Part shown: positions 8,475-15,857 of the stretch, one piece after another | Layout: every line of letters begins with the position of its first letter | Position numbering within the stretch: the stretch's first letter is position 1 | Assembly (NCBI GenBank): GCA_049509915.1 | Contig: JBEKZL010000203.1 | Coordinates: forward strand, 1-22,256 | Direction of reading: 5' to 3' | DNA: 22,256 nucleotides | From: JBEKYD01 sp049509915 | GTDB taxonomy: Bacteria; Acidobacteriota; Terriglobia; Bryobacterales; Bryobacteraceae | The notes under the pieces: model-generated | Database searches by the model: none | What the model was told of the DNA's origin: nothing | What the model saw: the letters and a program-made list of their open reading frames with translations, nothing else | Made by a program: the position numbers and the translations under genes

Positions 8475-8510
8475 GCTGACTAAACACGACTCAAGTATGA
8501 ATGATTGAGT
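8475..8510 (-). promoter_or_regulatory. Candidate HspR operator (HAIR-like) upstream of dnaK
   Basis: On the minus strand CTTGAGT (8495-8489) is a perfect HAIR half-site. After exactly seven bases comes AGTCAGC (8481-8475), which matches the second half ACTCAAG at 4 of 7 positions. A further inverted half, TTGAGT on the plus strand at 8505-8510, makes a second palindrome with ACTCAA at 8489-8494. The element is 56-76 bp before the dnaK start and overlaps the stop codon of the upstream CbiX gene. Binding by HspR is inferred from the operon context. The second half-site is weak. Confidence 0.4.
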
Positions 8511-8818
8511 GTGACCGATATCTCTAAATCACTGTATTCGTTAGAGATATCCAGAATGAGGCGGGGCAGGTCGCGATCCAGGTGAAGGCCGGGGGTGAGG
8601 AAGTAGGGAACGACTGCGAACCGGCGGCAGCCTTGGGCGGCTAGGGAGCGGACGGCGGACGGCAGGTCGGGTTGGCCCAATTCGAGAAAGGCAGCCTGTA
8701 CGATCGGATAGCCACCAGCCAGGGCCAATTGGCGGGCCGCGTCGCGAACGGCCGCATTGGCAGCCTCGATGCGGGAACCGTGCGCGAAGACGATGATGGC
8801 GGTTGCGGAGGCGGCCAC
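8480..8818 (-). CDS. Short CbiX/SirB-type sirohydrochlorin chelatase
   Basis: This 112-aa protein resembles the single-domain archaeal-type CbiX, which dimerises to insert cobalt or iron into sirohydrochlorin. The N-terminal strand IIVFAHGSR carries His13 and the C-terminal part has YFLTPGLHLDRDLP with His79. These are the metal-binding and catalytic histidines of the family. QAAFLELGQPDLPSAV is also typical. The C-terminus (SVTLNHSYLSRV) departs from the usual pattern after ~residue 100 and seems short by some 10-15 residues. No other cobalamin or siroheme gene is near. It ends 60 bp before dnaK on the same strand, and its 3' end overlaps the candidate HspR operator. The chelated metal cannot be told. 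Confidence 0.82.
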   Translation of the reverse strand: MAASATAIIVFAHGSRIEAANAAVRDAARQLALAGGYPIVQAAFLELGQPDLPSAVRSLAAQGCRRFAVVPYFLTPGLHLDRDLPRLILDISNEYSDLEISVTLNHSYLSRV

Positions 8819-8955
8819 GGTTCCATGCTAGCAGGGGCGGGCAATGCGGGTCTGCCGGGAGGATGGAGACGCATAGAGCCGCCGATGACTTGGACGGACT
8901 TCAGCCCAAAGCGGCCCGCGCTCGGTTTGACCGAAAAGTGCAGTACAGCGACCAT

Positions 8956-8977
8956 AATGTTATTTATACTTAACATT
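8956..8977 (+). promoter_or_regulatory. Palindrome over a probable -10 box before the membrane protein/XRE pair
   Basis: AATGTTA (8956-8962) and TAACATT (8971-8977) form a perfect 7-bp inverted repeat with an 8-bp spacer. The spacer contains TATACT (8965-8970), a good -10 box. No strong -35 box is seen at 17 bp. It lies 35 bp before the start of the membrane-protein gene, in a conspicuously AT-rich patch. The overlapping downstream XRE regulator is the obvious candidate to bind it. Autorepression is inference. Confidence 0.45.
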
Positions 8978-9011
8978 CCGGTATGTTTACCTAATGCATC
9001 AGGAGATTTGA

Positions 9012-9425
9012 ATGTCAGATTCAGAAAAATGGGCGCGGTGGGCGCTAGGAGTGGTTGCCATGACCGTGGCCGCGTATGGCGCTTTTCTGGCGTTCCTCGG
9101 GCATGGCGCTGCCACCTCTTCCGTTTTTGCGCTCTTAGCATTGACTTCACTCCCGGCTTCCAGTCGGCGCCATTTCAAACGCCGGGCCTTCGATGAACGG
9201 GAACGCGAGATTGCCAACAAAGCACTCCGAGTGGGTCTCAGCACGTTCTGGTTGGCGTTCATTGGCCTCATTCTCGCCATCGGTTTCACAAAAGGATGGG
9301 ATGCTAGCGTAACCCTGCCAGTCTGGAGTCTTGGGGAGGCACTCTTGTGGGCGACCACTCTCATCCTGGGAGCGCAAGCCCTGACGACCATCTTGCTCTA
9401 TCGCGGTGGACCACCCCTTGCGTAG
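9012..9425 (+). CDS. DUF2178-like four-helix membrane protein
   Basis: This 137-aa protein has four predicted membrane helices, at about residues 9-30, 35-48, 74-95 and 105-130. A charged cytoplasmic loop between helices 2 and 3 reads RRHFKRRAFDEREREIANKA. The DEREREI pattern and the partnership with a short XRE regulator are typical of DUF2178-like proteins, whose function is unknown. An AGGAG site lies about 7 bases before the ATG at 9012. The gene overlaps the next by 20 bp, so the two form an operon. A palindrome covers the likely promoter. Family assignment is moderate, from topology and context. Confidence 0.7.
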   Translation: MSDSEKWARWALGVVAMTVAAYGAFLAFLGHGAATSSVFALLALTSLPASSRRHFKRRAFDEREREIANKALRVGLSTFWLAFIGLILAIGFTKGWDASVTLPVWSLGEALLWATTLILGAQALTTILLYRGGPPLA

Positions 9426-9651
9426 CGACGAACCGGAGATCAAGAACCACATTCGCAGGCTCCGTTTCGAGCATGGCGAAATGACCCAGCATCAACTGGC
9501 AAAACAGGCGGGTGTGACGCGTCACACCATTATGGCGCTGGAAGCGGGCAAGTACTTCCCCTCGCTGCTTCTCGCCTTCCGCATCGCCCGAGTTCTCAGA
9601 GTGCCCGTCGAGAATGTCTTCGAATACCGCGCAACGGAATTGAACCCGTGA
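9406..9651 (+). CDS. Short XRE-family transcriptional regulator
   Basis: This 81-aa protein is little more than one Cro/CI helix-turn-helix. IKNHIRRLRFEHGEMTQHQL is followed by the recognition helix in GVTRHTIMALEAGKYFPSL, and it ends with AFRIARVLRVPVENVFEYR. This is the compact YgzD-like type often paired with a small membrane protein. I give the GTG at 9406, which overlaps the previous gene by 20 bp. A TTG at 9418 would give a 77-aa form and is possible. It probably controls its own operon through the palindrome at 8956-8977. The 64 bp after the stop hold no visible feature. Confidence 0.9.
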   Translation: MDHPLRSDEPEIKNHIRRLRFEHGEMTQHQLAKQAGVTRHTIMALEAGKYFPSLLLAFRIARVLRVPVENVFEYRATELNP

Positions 9652-9715
9652 GGTGCAACCTATTGAAACAAATGGCATTTGGAAACGGCTTGCCGGAAGT
9701 GGACAGGTGCGGGCA

Positions 9716-10351
9716 TCATCCTTCGCCAGGGCGTTTCATCGCGTCCCGAAATGCCTCGAAGAGCTTGGCGTCCGTGCGATCCTCGGGATGCCATTGCACG
9801 GCTAGCACGAAACGCTTTCCGGGCAGCTCCAGCGCCTCGATTACGTTGTCCGGCGCTCTGGCGGCAACTACCAGTCCGCTCGCCACCCGGTCCACGCATT
9901 GATGGTGGCGCGAATTCACTTCGTAGTCGTCCGCTTCCAGGATCGATTTCAGCCTGCTATTCGGTGCGATCGTTATCGGGTGGGCCGACTGCTGGCCTGG
10001 GCAGCGGTGCCCCTCAATATGCTGGGCCAGCGTGCCTCCGAGTGCGACGTTGAGCAGTTGGAGTCCGCGGCAAATCGCCAGAACCGGGAGGTCGCGGTCG
10101 AGCGCCTCGCGCAGGAGGACGGTTTCGAGGCTGTCCCGATCACGGTCCGGTTCATCTGTCTTGGGGTGGGGCGGGGCGCCGTACAATGCAGAATCGACAT
10201 CGGATCCACCGGCGAGCAGCAGGCCGTCGAGACCGGCAAGAGTGTCGACTTTCTCGACCGGGCGAATGTCGGCGGCTGCGAGCGCGTTGCGGTATGAATG
10301 GCGCTTGGTTTCCGGCGTGCGGCTTCCAAACGGCAGTGCGACTCTGGTCAT
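9716..10351 (-). CDS. Class I glutamine-amidotransferase-like peptidase C26 hydrolase (PuuD-like)
   Basis: This 211-aa protein belongs to the gamma-glutamyl-GABA hydrolase branch of class I glutamine amidotransferases. The catalytic triad is visible: nucleophile Cys94 (AICRGLQLLNVALGG), then His188 and Glu190 (AVQWHPED). The oxyanion/loop motif LLLAGGSDVDSALYG (45-59) and the HHQCVDRVASGL stretch near 149-160 also fit. Relatives hydrolyse gamma-glutamyl amides such as gamma-glutamyl-GABA. No polyamine genes are near, so the substrate is open. The ATG at 10351 is preferred because family homology begins there (TRVALPFGSR). A GTG at 10399 would add 16 poorly conserved residues. It is probably a single-gene unit. 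Confidence 0.88.
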   Translation of the reverse strand: MTRVALPFGSRTPETKRHSYRNALAAADIRPVEKVDTLAGLDGLLLAGGSDVDSALYGAPPHPKTDEPDRDRDSLETVLLREALDRDLPVLAICRGLQLLNVALGGTLAQHIEGHRCPGQQSAHPITIAPNSRLKSILEADDYEVNSRHHQCVDRVASGLVVAARAPDNVIEALELPGKRFVLAVQWHPEDRTDAKLFEAFRDAMKRPGEG

Positions 10352-10427
10352 GCGGGAGACCCCGGTCCCGATACCAGTATGCCTCACGGTGGGCCGCACG
10401 CGTAGCGCGGACGCTCCAACCCGACGG

Positions 10428-10455
10428 GACAGACGCCCATCCTTCGTCGTCTGTC
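10428..10455. repeat. Hairpin between the actin-like and hydrolase genes
   Basis: GACAGACG (10428-10435) and CGTCTGTC (10448-10455) are perfectly complementary with a 12-base loop. It could be part of a terminator for the actin-like gene or of the 5' leader of the hydrolase gene. No T-run follows. Confidence 0.4.
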
Positions 10456-10465
10456 AAGCGGTGAT

Positions 10466-10494
10466 CTTGCCGAGGCCCTACAGGCGACGGCAAG
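10466..10494 (-). terminator. Possible terminator hairpin of the actin-like gene
   Basis: CTTGCCG (10466-10472) and CGGCAAG (10488-10494) form a perfect 7-bp stem with a 15-base loop, 19 bp beyond the stop of the actin-like gene. There is no U-tract, so intrinsic termination is uncertain. Confidence 0.3.
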
Positions 10495-10512
10495 CGATCG
10501 TCTGTTCGACTT

Positions 10513-11514
10513 CTAGCAGAGCGCGGCCATAAGCGCGCCGCGGGCGGTAGAATTCAGCGGATCGGCCGAAACCCGGATTTCGGAAAGGCGCAGGGGTAGT
10601 TCGTGGGCGCGCATCACTTCGGCGAAACCGTCCAGGAAGCCCTGTGGCATTACGGTGCCTCCGCCCAGCACGAGCGGGACGGATTGATCGATGCGGGGCA
10701 GTTTCTGCGATGAGGCGATATGGGACTGGAGAGAATCGGCCAATGCCGTCATCACATCGCGATAGTAAACGTTCAAAGCGTTCTTCACCCGATCGCTCGA
10801 AAAGCCGTTCAGGTGGAAGGCTTGTTCTTTCTGGACCCGCAGACGGGTGGCGCGGTCGCCGGTTACCAGGGCGCTCTGCGCATCGATGTAGTCGCCGGCC
10901 TTGGCGATGCTGTAGCTGATGACCGGAACCGAAAGCACTGCCAAGCAGACGTTGCACAGGCCACTGCCGCAGGAGATTCCGATGCCGCTGAAGTTGGAGT
11001 AGCCCAGTTCGCCGAAGACCACACTCAAGCCTTCCTCGATTGGGGTGGCTTCATAGCCCAGTTCGTTCAGCATCTGGCGGATGGAGGCGGTGTGATACGC
11101 CAGCCCTCCTTCGCCGCTTTCGCCGGGTGCCGGAACGCTGAAAAAGATGCGCTGCTTGGGCACCGCGGCCGGGCCGATCAGCCGGGCGACGATGCTGCGG
11201 ACCACTGCCAGGCTATGCGGTTCGTCGGGGTTCAGCACGCCGTTCTTCATCGGGCGGCGGGTCTCCACGTGGAAGACTTCGGCAAAACGCTGCGCGTCGT
11301 TGCCTGCCACCAGCAGTTCCGAGCCTTGCACCTGATGGAACACGTTCTCGCGCTCCAGCAGGCTTTCGGCCAGTTTGGAATAGGGTAGCGTCAAGAAGGC
11401 ATTGAGCTGCGAGTCGTAGCGATATTTCTTGTCGTCCGCCCGGGCCACCACGATACGGCTGGTGCCGACGTCGAGGCCCAGAGGTTGGGTATAAGTCTGT
11501 TCAGCATTGCTCAT
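10513..11514 (-). CDS. Divergent actin-like ATPase (MreB/ParM superfamily)
   Basis: This 333-aa protein has the actin/Hsp70 nucleotide-binding layout. The phosphate-1 loop is LGLDVGTSRIVVAR (12-25, with Asp14), the phosphate-2 loop is GIGISCGSGLCNVCLAV (177-193), and the adenosine motif is LVLGGGTVMP (281-290). In MreB, FtsA, ParM and actin the phosphate-2 loop starts with Asp (D-x-G-x-G-x-T). Here Ser181 stands in that place and Cys187 replaces the Thr. It lacks the FtsA SHS2 and C-terminal amphipathic helix, and it is not a close MreB by sequence. It could be a filament former or a non-polymerising regulator. It is divergent from a membrane-anchored peptidoglycan amidase, with a 151-bp shared upstream region. 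Superfamily call is firm; role is unknown. Confidence 0.78.
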   Translation of the reverse strand: MSNAEQTYTQPLGLDVGTSRIVVARADDKKYRYDSQLNAFLTLPYSKLAESLLERENVFHQVQGSELLVAGNDAQRFAEVFHVETRRPMKNGVLNPDEPHSLAVVRSIVARLIGPAAVPKQRIFFSVPAPGESGEGGLAYHTASIRQMLNELGYEATPIEEGLSVVFGELGYSNFSGIGISCGSGLCNVCLAVLSVPVISYSIAKAGDYIDAQSALVTGDRATRLRVQKEQAFHLNGFSSDRVKNALNVYYRDVMTALADSLQSHIASSQKLPRIDQSVPLVLGGGTVMPQGFLDGFAEVMRAHELPLRLSEIRVSADPLNSTARGALMAALC

Positions 11515-11665
11515 TCGTTTTACCTGCCATTCGATCCGTTAGCGACGGTCCTTGGGATCGGATTGATAGTTGTGCCAGGCGGGAATTTCTCTCAGATTTA
11601 AGAGATGTGAGATTTTTCCGGTCGCGCCGCCACTGCCAAATAGGGACGGCTAGAGCGACCGAACC

Positions 11666-12859
11666 ATGTCGAACGCCACACTACCACCGTCGCCGCGGCC
11701 CGTGGTCGAACGCATCGCCAAACACATTGGCGACCCGGTGACACGGCTGCGCTTTCTTCAGATTGTCGGTCCTGCGACGGTTCTTCCCCGGTCCAGGAGC
11801 CTTAAGTACCTGATTCCGGTGGCGCTTGGCGCCGTGGCGGGGGGATTGTATTTCGGCGGTGCACAGCTATGGAAAGCGTTTGCGGGCCCTGCGGCGCGCC
11901 CCGTTGTTCGGGTTGCGGCCGTTGCCACGCCGCTAGTGCCCGGCCCACCCCGGCTCCCCGAGGTGTGGCAGGTGGACAACTCGAACCAGGCCGAGGTTTA
12001 TAGCAACGGATTGCGCATCGATAGCCGCTACGCGGTATCCACCCAGCCCAGGACCTACTTGGCGTTCCCGGTATCCGGGGCCGAATCTTCGCGCGGCGTA
12101 CGCCGCCAGGATCCGGCCGGCATTGTCTTCCATTCGACCGAGAGCCCGCAGTTTCCGTTCCTGCCGGGGGAAAACCGCGAGTTGAAACGCGCCGGCGAAT
12201 CGATGCTGGAATACGTCGAGCGCCAGCGGGCCTATCATTTCGTTATCGACCGTTTCGGGCGGGTCTACCGAGTGGTACGCGAAACGGACGTGGCTAATCA
12301 CGCGGGCCATTCGGTTTGGGCCGATGACCAATGGGTGTACCTCAATCTGAATGCCAGCTTCCTGGGGATATCGTTCGAGGCACAGACACCGACACGGGGA
12401 GCCCGGGCGGACGGTTCCGGTGAAACGCCGGCTATCAGCCCGGCTCAGGTACGGGCGGCCGCGGTACTTACCGAGATGCTGCTGGCGCGCTACCACATCC
12501 CGCGCGGCAATTGCGTGACCCACGCCCAGGTTTCGGTCAACCCGGCCAATATGCAGGCCGGTTATCACCAGGATTGGGCGACGGGGTTCCCGTTCGAAAG
12601 ATTCGGCCTTCCGAATAACTATCTCACGCCGTTGCCGGCGATGACCTTATTCGGATTCGAGTACGACGGTTTTGGGTACGACCCGAGCCAGCCAGTCCCA
12701 GCGGGCGGTATCTACGCAGGCATCGCCGCCGCCGAGAAGAGCCTGCGCGAAACAGCTGCCAACCGGGGCGTCAAACCGGCCGCATGGCGGAAGGTGCTGG
12801 AGCGGCAATACCGCCAGCGGCTGGCGCAGGTGCGCGCGGTCGAACCGGCCGACAAATAG
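11666..12859 (+). CDS. Membrane-anchored N-acetylmuramoyl-L-alanine amidase (amidase_2/PGRP)
   Basis: This 397-aa protein has a short cytoplasmic N-terminus, one membrane segment (~47-65, YLIPVALGAVAGGLYFGGA), a Pro-rich linker, and an amidase_2 domain from ~150 to ~305. Likely zinc ligands are His156 (GIVFHSTES) and His286 (NCVTHAQVS). YHFVIDRFGRVYRVV (190-204) and NHAGHSVW (211-218) are characteristic of PGRP/T7-lysozyme-like enzymes, which cut the bond between N-acetylmuramic acid and the stem peptide. An ~80-residue C-terminal tail has no recognised domain. The active domain would face the periplasm. It is divergent from an actin-like gene, which makes a joint wall/cytoskeleton role conceivable but unproven. 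The ribosome-binding site is poor. Confidence 0.88.
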   Translation: MSNATLPPSPRPVVERIAKHIGDPVTRLRFLQIVGPATVLPRSRSLKYLIPVALGAVAGGLYFGGAQLWKAFAGPAARPVVRVAAVATPLVPGPPRLPEVWQVDNSNQAEVYSNGLRIDSRYAVSTQPRTYLAFPVSGAESSRGVRRQDPAGIVFHSTESPQFPFLPGENRELKRAGESMLEYVERQRAYHFVIDRFGRVYRVVRETDVANHAGHSVWADDQWVYLNLNASFLGISFEAQTPTRGARADGSGETPAISPAQVRAAAVLTEMLLARYHIPRGNCVTHAQVSVNPANMQAGYHQDWATGFPFERFGLPNNYLTPLPAMTLFGFEYDGFGYDPSQPVPAGGIYAGIAAAEKSLRETAANRGVKPAAWRKVLERQYRQRLAQVRAVEPADK

Positions 12860-12883
12860 GCATTCCGAGGTTGTCCGTTCCGC

Positions 12884-12912
12884 AAAAAAGACGACAGGCC
12901 AGGAGGTCTGTC
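12884..12912 (-). terminator. Rho-independent terminator after the sugar kinase gene
   Basis: On the minus strand GACAGACC (12912-12905), loop TCCT and GGCCTGTC (12900-12893) form an 8-bp stem with one mismatch. GTC and then six T residues (12889-12884) follow. The stem begins directly after the stop codon of the kinase gene. The amidase gene converges from the other side and may share the stem. Confidence 0.65.
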
Positions 12913-14061
12913 CTACTTGATATTGGCGCGCGCCCCCGCGGTAAAGAAGTCGGCTACCAGGACCAGGGCATCGGTATTGCCCAAGGCCCCCGATTTGGTG
13001 GCCACCGTGCACCCGTCCACCAAGCCGCCGCGCAGCACGCCGAATGGAATGCCGGTGGTGACTTCATCCACCAGACGGATCGAATCCACGCCCAGGGCAC
13101 GGCATACCAGCGATGCCGTGTCCCCTCCGGAGAGCAGCAAGCCGCCGGCATCTCTGACCGCGGAAAGAATTAACTCGCTCACCCGTGCCGCCGGGGTGGC
13201 TCCACGCGGCAGGCGGAGGACAACATGTTTGGACTGCCGCAGGCTGTCGACTACTTGACCCGGCGATGCCGCGCCGACGTCCAGCCGCACCGCCGGCCGC
13301 CGGCCGAGTAGATTGGCTTGCTGTTCCAAGGTGACGGGGTGGTCGGAGCCGATGCAGAAAACGGCCGGCCCAGCCGGCCCGCCGGTCCGCAAGCGGGCGA
13401 ATGGTTCGGGCCTCAGCGCGCGCGCCAGGGCAGCGGCCAAGCCACCCGAGCCCGCGAACAAAGCTCTGCGGTGCCACCCCAGGCCGGCACGGACGAGGCT
13501 ATCCAGATCCTGGTCGCACGCAGCGTCGACGGAAAGAAATCTCTTCCCGCAAACCAGCGCCGTCTCCACGTCCCATGATTTCACCTGGTGACACGCGGCG
13601 ACGCCCTGGCTGCGAAAATAGGCGCGCAGATCGATCGGCGCGAAAGTTTCCTGACCGGTCACGCAGAGGTAGCCCGATTCCACCACGCGCCGCATGGCGG
13701 GAAAGGCGGGCGTCACCAGCACCGCCTCGCAAGCGAAAGCCGCCGCAACCGCCAGGATCTCCACACCCGCATTCCCTCGTAGGGTGGAGTCGATCTTCTT
13801 GAAAATCACCTGCGCGGGCGGTACGCGCGAAGCTAGATCCTGCATGAATCCGCTCAAAATTTCAGCCGAGATGTCAGGCGGGAAATCACGGGTATCGGTG
13901 TTCAGGGCAAGCACTTCCGAACCAAGGCTCGGGCCGCCCGGATCGAGAGCCGCCTCGGTTTCGGCGCCGCGAGCCGAAAATGCAACGGCCGCATCGCACG
14001 CGCCCGTAAGGTCGTCGGCAATCAGCAAACACTCCAGGGGCTGCCGCGGTGGAAGAGTCAT
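12913..14061 (-). CDS. Four-carbon acid sugar kinase family protein (OtnK/DUF1537 type)
   Basis: This 382-aa protein is an ATP-dependent kinase of the family acting on D-threonate, D-erythronate and related acid sugars. The N-terminal domain shows LLIADDLTGACDAAVAF (12-28) and FKKIDSTLRGN (87-97). The C-terminal domain shows LLLSGGDTASLVCRAL and ATKSGALGNTDALV. Usual members are ~400-430 aa, so this one is compact. No aldolase, epimerase or dehydrogenase of the four-carbon acid sugar pathway is adjacent, so the substrate is open. The ATG at 14061 puts the conserved ADD motif at a normal distance. An in-frame GTG at 14088 is an alternative. A terminator hairpin follows at once. Confidence 0.88.
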   Translation of the reverse strand: MTLPPRQPLECLLIADDLTGACDAAVAFSARGAETEAALDPGGPSLGSEVLALNTDTRDFPPDISAEILSGFMQDLASRVPPAQVIFKKIDSTLRGNAGVEILAVAAAFACEAVLVTPAFPAMRRVVESGYLCVTGQETFAPIDLRAYFRSQGVAACHQVKSWDVETALVCGKRFLSVDAACDQDLDSLVRAGLGWHRRALFAGSGGLAAALARALRPEPFARLRTGGPAGPAVFCIGSDHPVTLEQQANLLGRRPAVRLDVGAASPGQVVDSLRQSKHVVLRLPRGATPAARVSELILSAVRDAGGLLLSGGDTASLVCRALGVDSIRLVDEVTTGIPFGVLRGGLVDGCTVATKSGALGNTDALVLVADFFTAGARANIK

Positions 14062-14162
14062 CCCGCCGAGCCAGTGGGGAATATCCACCGATGGCCGGTT
14101 TTGCCGCGAAGGAAAAACGGGGGCATTGCTTGCCCAAGGTTAGCACGATGTCCTATCCGCGA

Positions 14163-14696
14163 TTACCGGCGGCCGGAGGCGGAGAAATCCGACCGATTGG
14201 CGAAATCCTGGGTGATCCACAGGCGGTCGTCATCGGAAGCGGCAATGCCCACGCCGGTGCGGGTGTAGGCCGGATTCAGGAGATTTTTCCGATGTCCGGG
14301 ACACCCCAGCCATGCCTTCATGGCAACCTCGGCGGGATCGCGGTCGCCGGGATGCATGAGGATGATGTTTTCCGCGCAATCGCGCCAATGGATGGCGTCG
14401 GCATCGAGCGGCGGCACCAGGTCTCCGCGATCGGGATCGGCATGGGAGAAGAAGCCTGCCCGCGCCATGCGCGCGGAACGACGGTGAGCTTCGGCGGCAA
14501 GCGCATCGTCCCACGCCAGTTCTTCGACGCCTTCCTTGCGGCGTGCCCAGTTGACCACATCCCACACTTCGAGTTCGAGCGGCTGCGACTCGTCCGACTG
14601 CCGGAACACACTCGCGGCACCCATGGGCGCGATTGCCAAAAGCTGGATCGCGAGGCGCCGTGACAGGGGGCGGGACAGGAGCTTACCTGGTTTCAA
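14163..14696 (-). CDS. Secreted CAP/SCP-domain protein
   Basis: This 177-aa protein has an N-terminal signal (SRRLAIQLLAIAPMGAAS) with a twin arginine, then one CAP domain to the end. Bacterial CAP (YkwD-like) hallmarks are LAAEAHRRSARMA, GFFSHADPDRG, AENI and GCPGHRKNLLNPAYTRTGVG. These include the two histidines and the glutamate of the CAP cavity. Bacterial members are extracytoplasmic and their biochemical function is mostly unknown. The start appears to be TTG at 14696. A stop lies upstream in frame, and no ATG precedes the signal peptide. It is divergent from the alpha/beta-hydrolase gene. The 75-bp gap to the sugar kinase start is featureless. Confidence 0.87.
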   Translation of the reverse strand: MKPGKLLSRPLSRRLAIQLLAIAPMGAASVFRQSDESQPLELEVWDVVNWARRKEGVEELAWDDALAAEAHRRSARMARAGFFSHADPDRGDLVPPLDADAIHWRDCAENIILMHPGDRDPAEVAMKAWLGCPGHRKNLLNPAYTRTGVGIAASDDDRLWITQDFANRSDFSASGRR

Positions 14697-14768
14697 CAGT
14701 TTCAGTATCGGCGGGGAAATCGGGGCGGACCAGACTATCTTTGGCCATCATACGGATTCCCGACTCAA

Positions 14769-14785
14769 GCCGGGCGATGCCCGGC
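14769..14785. repeat. Perfect 7-bp hairpin in the CAP/hydrolase divergent gap
   Basis: GCCGGGC and GCCCGGC flank GAT. It lies about 30 bp before the hydrolase ATG. TATACT (14804-14809) follows at only 6 bp from the ATG, so if that is the -10 box the message would be nearly leaderless. Operator function is a guess. Confidence 0.35.
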
Positions 14786-14815
14786 AGTTGCGCAGCGGCT
14801 CGCTATACTTCCCAT

Positions 14816-15733
14816 ATGGCGCCGTATCCGACCAGATTCACGCTTGCCGCAGCCCTGCTGGCGCTGTCGGCTGCCGCCGCCGATTTACGCCAGCCAACCC
14901 AGGACGGACTGGTCTATGGCGAGGCCGATGGCCAGAGGCTCACCATGGACTACTACGCCCCGAAGGGGCCCGGCCGCCATCCCATCGCCATCGTCGTCCA
15001 CGGCGGCGGCTACCGGCGCGGCGATAGCAAGAGCGGCAGCGAGGCCTATTGCGCGGACTTCCTGGCTCCGGCGGGATATGCCGTGTTCTCCATCAATTAC
15101 CGCCTTGCGCCCCAATACCCCTATCCCTACATGGTCTACGACGTCGAACGCGCCGTTCGCTATCTTCGCCATAATGCGGCCAACTGGAATGCGGACCCCG
15201 CGAAGATCGCCTTGGTGGGAGGCTCCGCCGGCGGATTCCTCAGCAACATGGTGGGTCTGGTCGGCGCCCCCGGCGATCCTAAAGCGGCCGATCCGGTGGA
15301 CCGGGAAAGCGCCAAGGCCCAGGCCGTGGTGACCCTGTTTGCACAGAGCAGCTTCGCCACCGTCCCCTTGAATGCGGATGTGCATGCCCTGCTCGATCCC
15401 TTGATCCGGCAAAAAGGCGAGCGCGAAGCTCTCAAAGAAGCGTCCCCAATTACCTATGTGACCGGGAGCGCGCCCCCATTTCTCCTCATTCTGGGCGATA
15501 GAGACGAGTACATTCCGTTCACCGAAGCGACCAATCTCCAAACCGCGTTACGGCAAGCCGGCGTGGTTTGCGACATCATCCGCATTCCCAACGGCACCCA
15601 CGGTACGGGCGCCTGGCACACCATTCCCAATGTCCCCGATTGGGAACGCCAAATGACCGAATGGCTAAATCGGACCCTGCGCCACCGGGGTCCGATAGGA
15701 GAGGGTATTCGCCAACGTCAGCCCAAACCGTGA
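14816..15733 (+). CDS. Secreted alpha/beta-hydrolase (BD-FAE/esterase-lipase type)
   Basis: This 305-aa esterase-like enzyme has a signal peptide (residues 1-22, RFTLAAALLALSAAAA). The oxyanion-hole motif HGGGYRRGD (62-70) fits carboxylesterases of the hormone-sensitive-lipase/BD-FAE clan. The nucleophile elbow GGSAGG has Ser137, the acid is Asp228 or Asp230 (GDRDEYIPF), and the histidine is His262 (NGTHGTG). Related proteins deacylate esterified sugars or short-chain esters outside the cytoplasm. The ATG at 14816 is chosen because the signal peptide starts there; the open frame upstream overlaps the divergent CAP gene. It appears to be transcribed alone. A palindromic repeat follows the stop. 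Confidence 0.88.
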   Translation: MAPYPTRFTLAAALLALSAAAADLRQPTQDGLVYGEADGQRLTMDYYAPKGPGRHPIAIVVHGGGYRRGDSKSGSEAYCADFLAPAGYAVFSINYRLAPQYPYPYMVYDVERAVRYLRHNAANWNADPAKIALVGGSAGGFLSNMVGLVGAPGDPKAADPVDRESAKAQAVVTLFAQSSFATVPLNADVHALLDPLIRQKGEREALKEASPITYVTGSAPPFLLILGDRDEYIPFTEATNLQTALRQAGVVCDIIRIPNGTHGTGAWHTIPNVPDWERQMTEWLNRTLRHRGPIGEGIRQRQPKP

Positions 15734-15735
15734 CG

Positions 15736-15857
15736 GTGGGGCATGCTTTAGCTTGCCCTAAAACAAAAACGCCGAGAGGCGAGCGACACCGGCGCACTGT
15801 CAATCATCACTCGTGGCCGAGCAGCCTCGGTCACGGGCAAGCTGAAGCGTGTCCCAC
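15736..15857. repeat. Intergenic palindromic repeat, family B
   Basis: The left arm (15736-15758, GTGGGGCATGCTTTAGCTTG then CCC) and right arm (15835-15857) are complementary at 20 of 23 positions around a 76-bp centre. A third, diverged unit at 15868-15887 (GGGTTGCTCTAGCCTGCCCT) matches the left arm at 16 of 20 positions in the same orientation. It fills the gap between the converging hydrolase and carboxypeptidase genes and may double as their terminator. It shares no sequence with family A. Confidence 0.75.
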
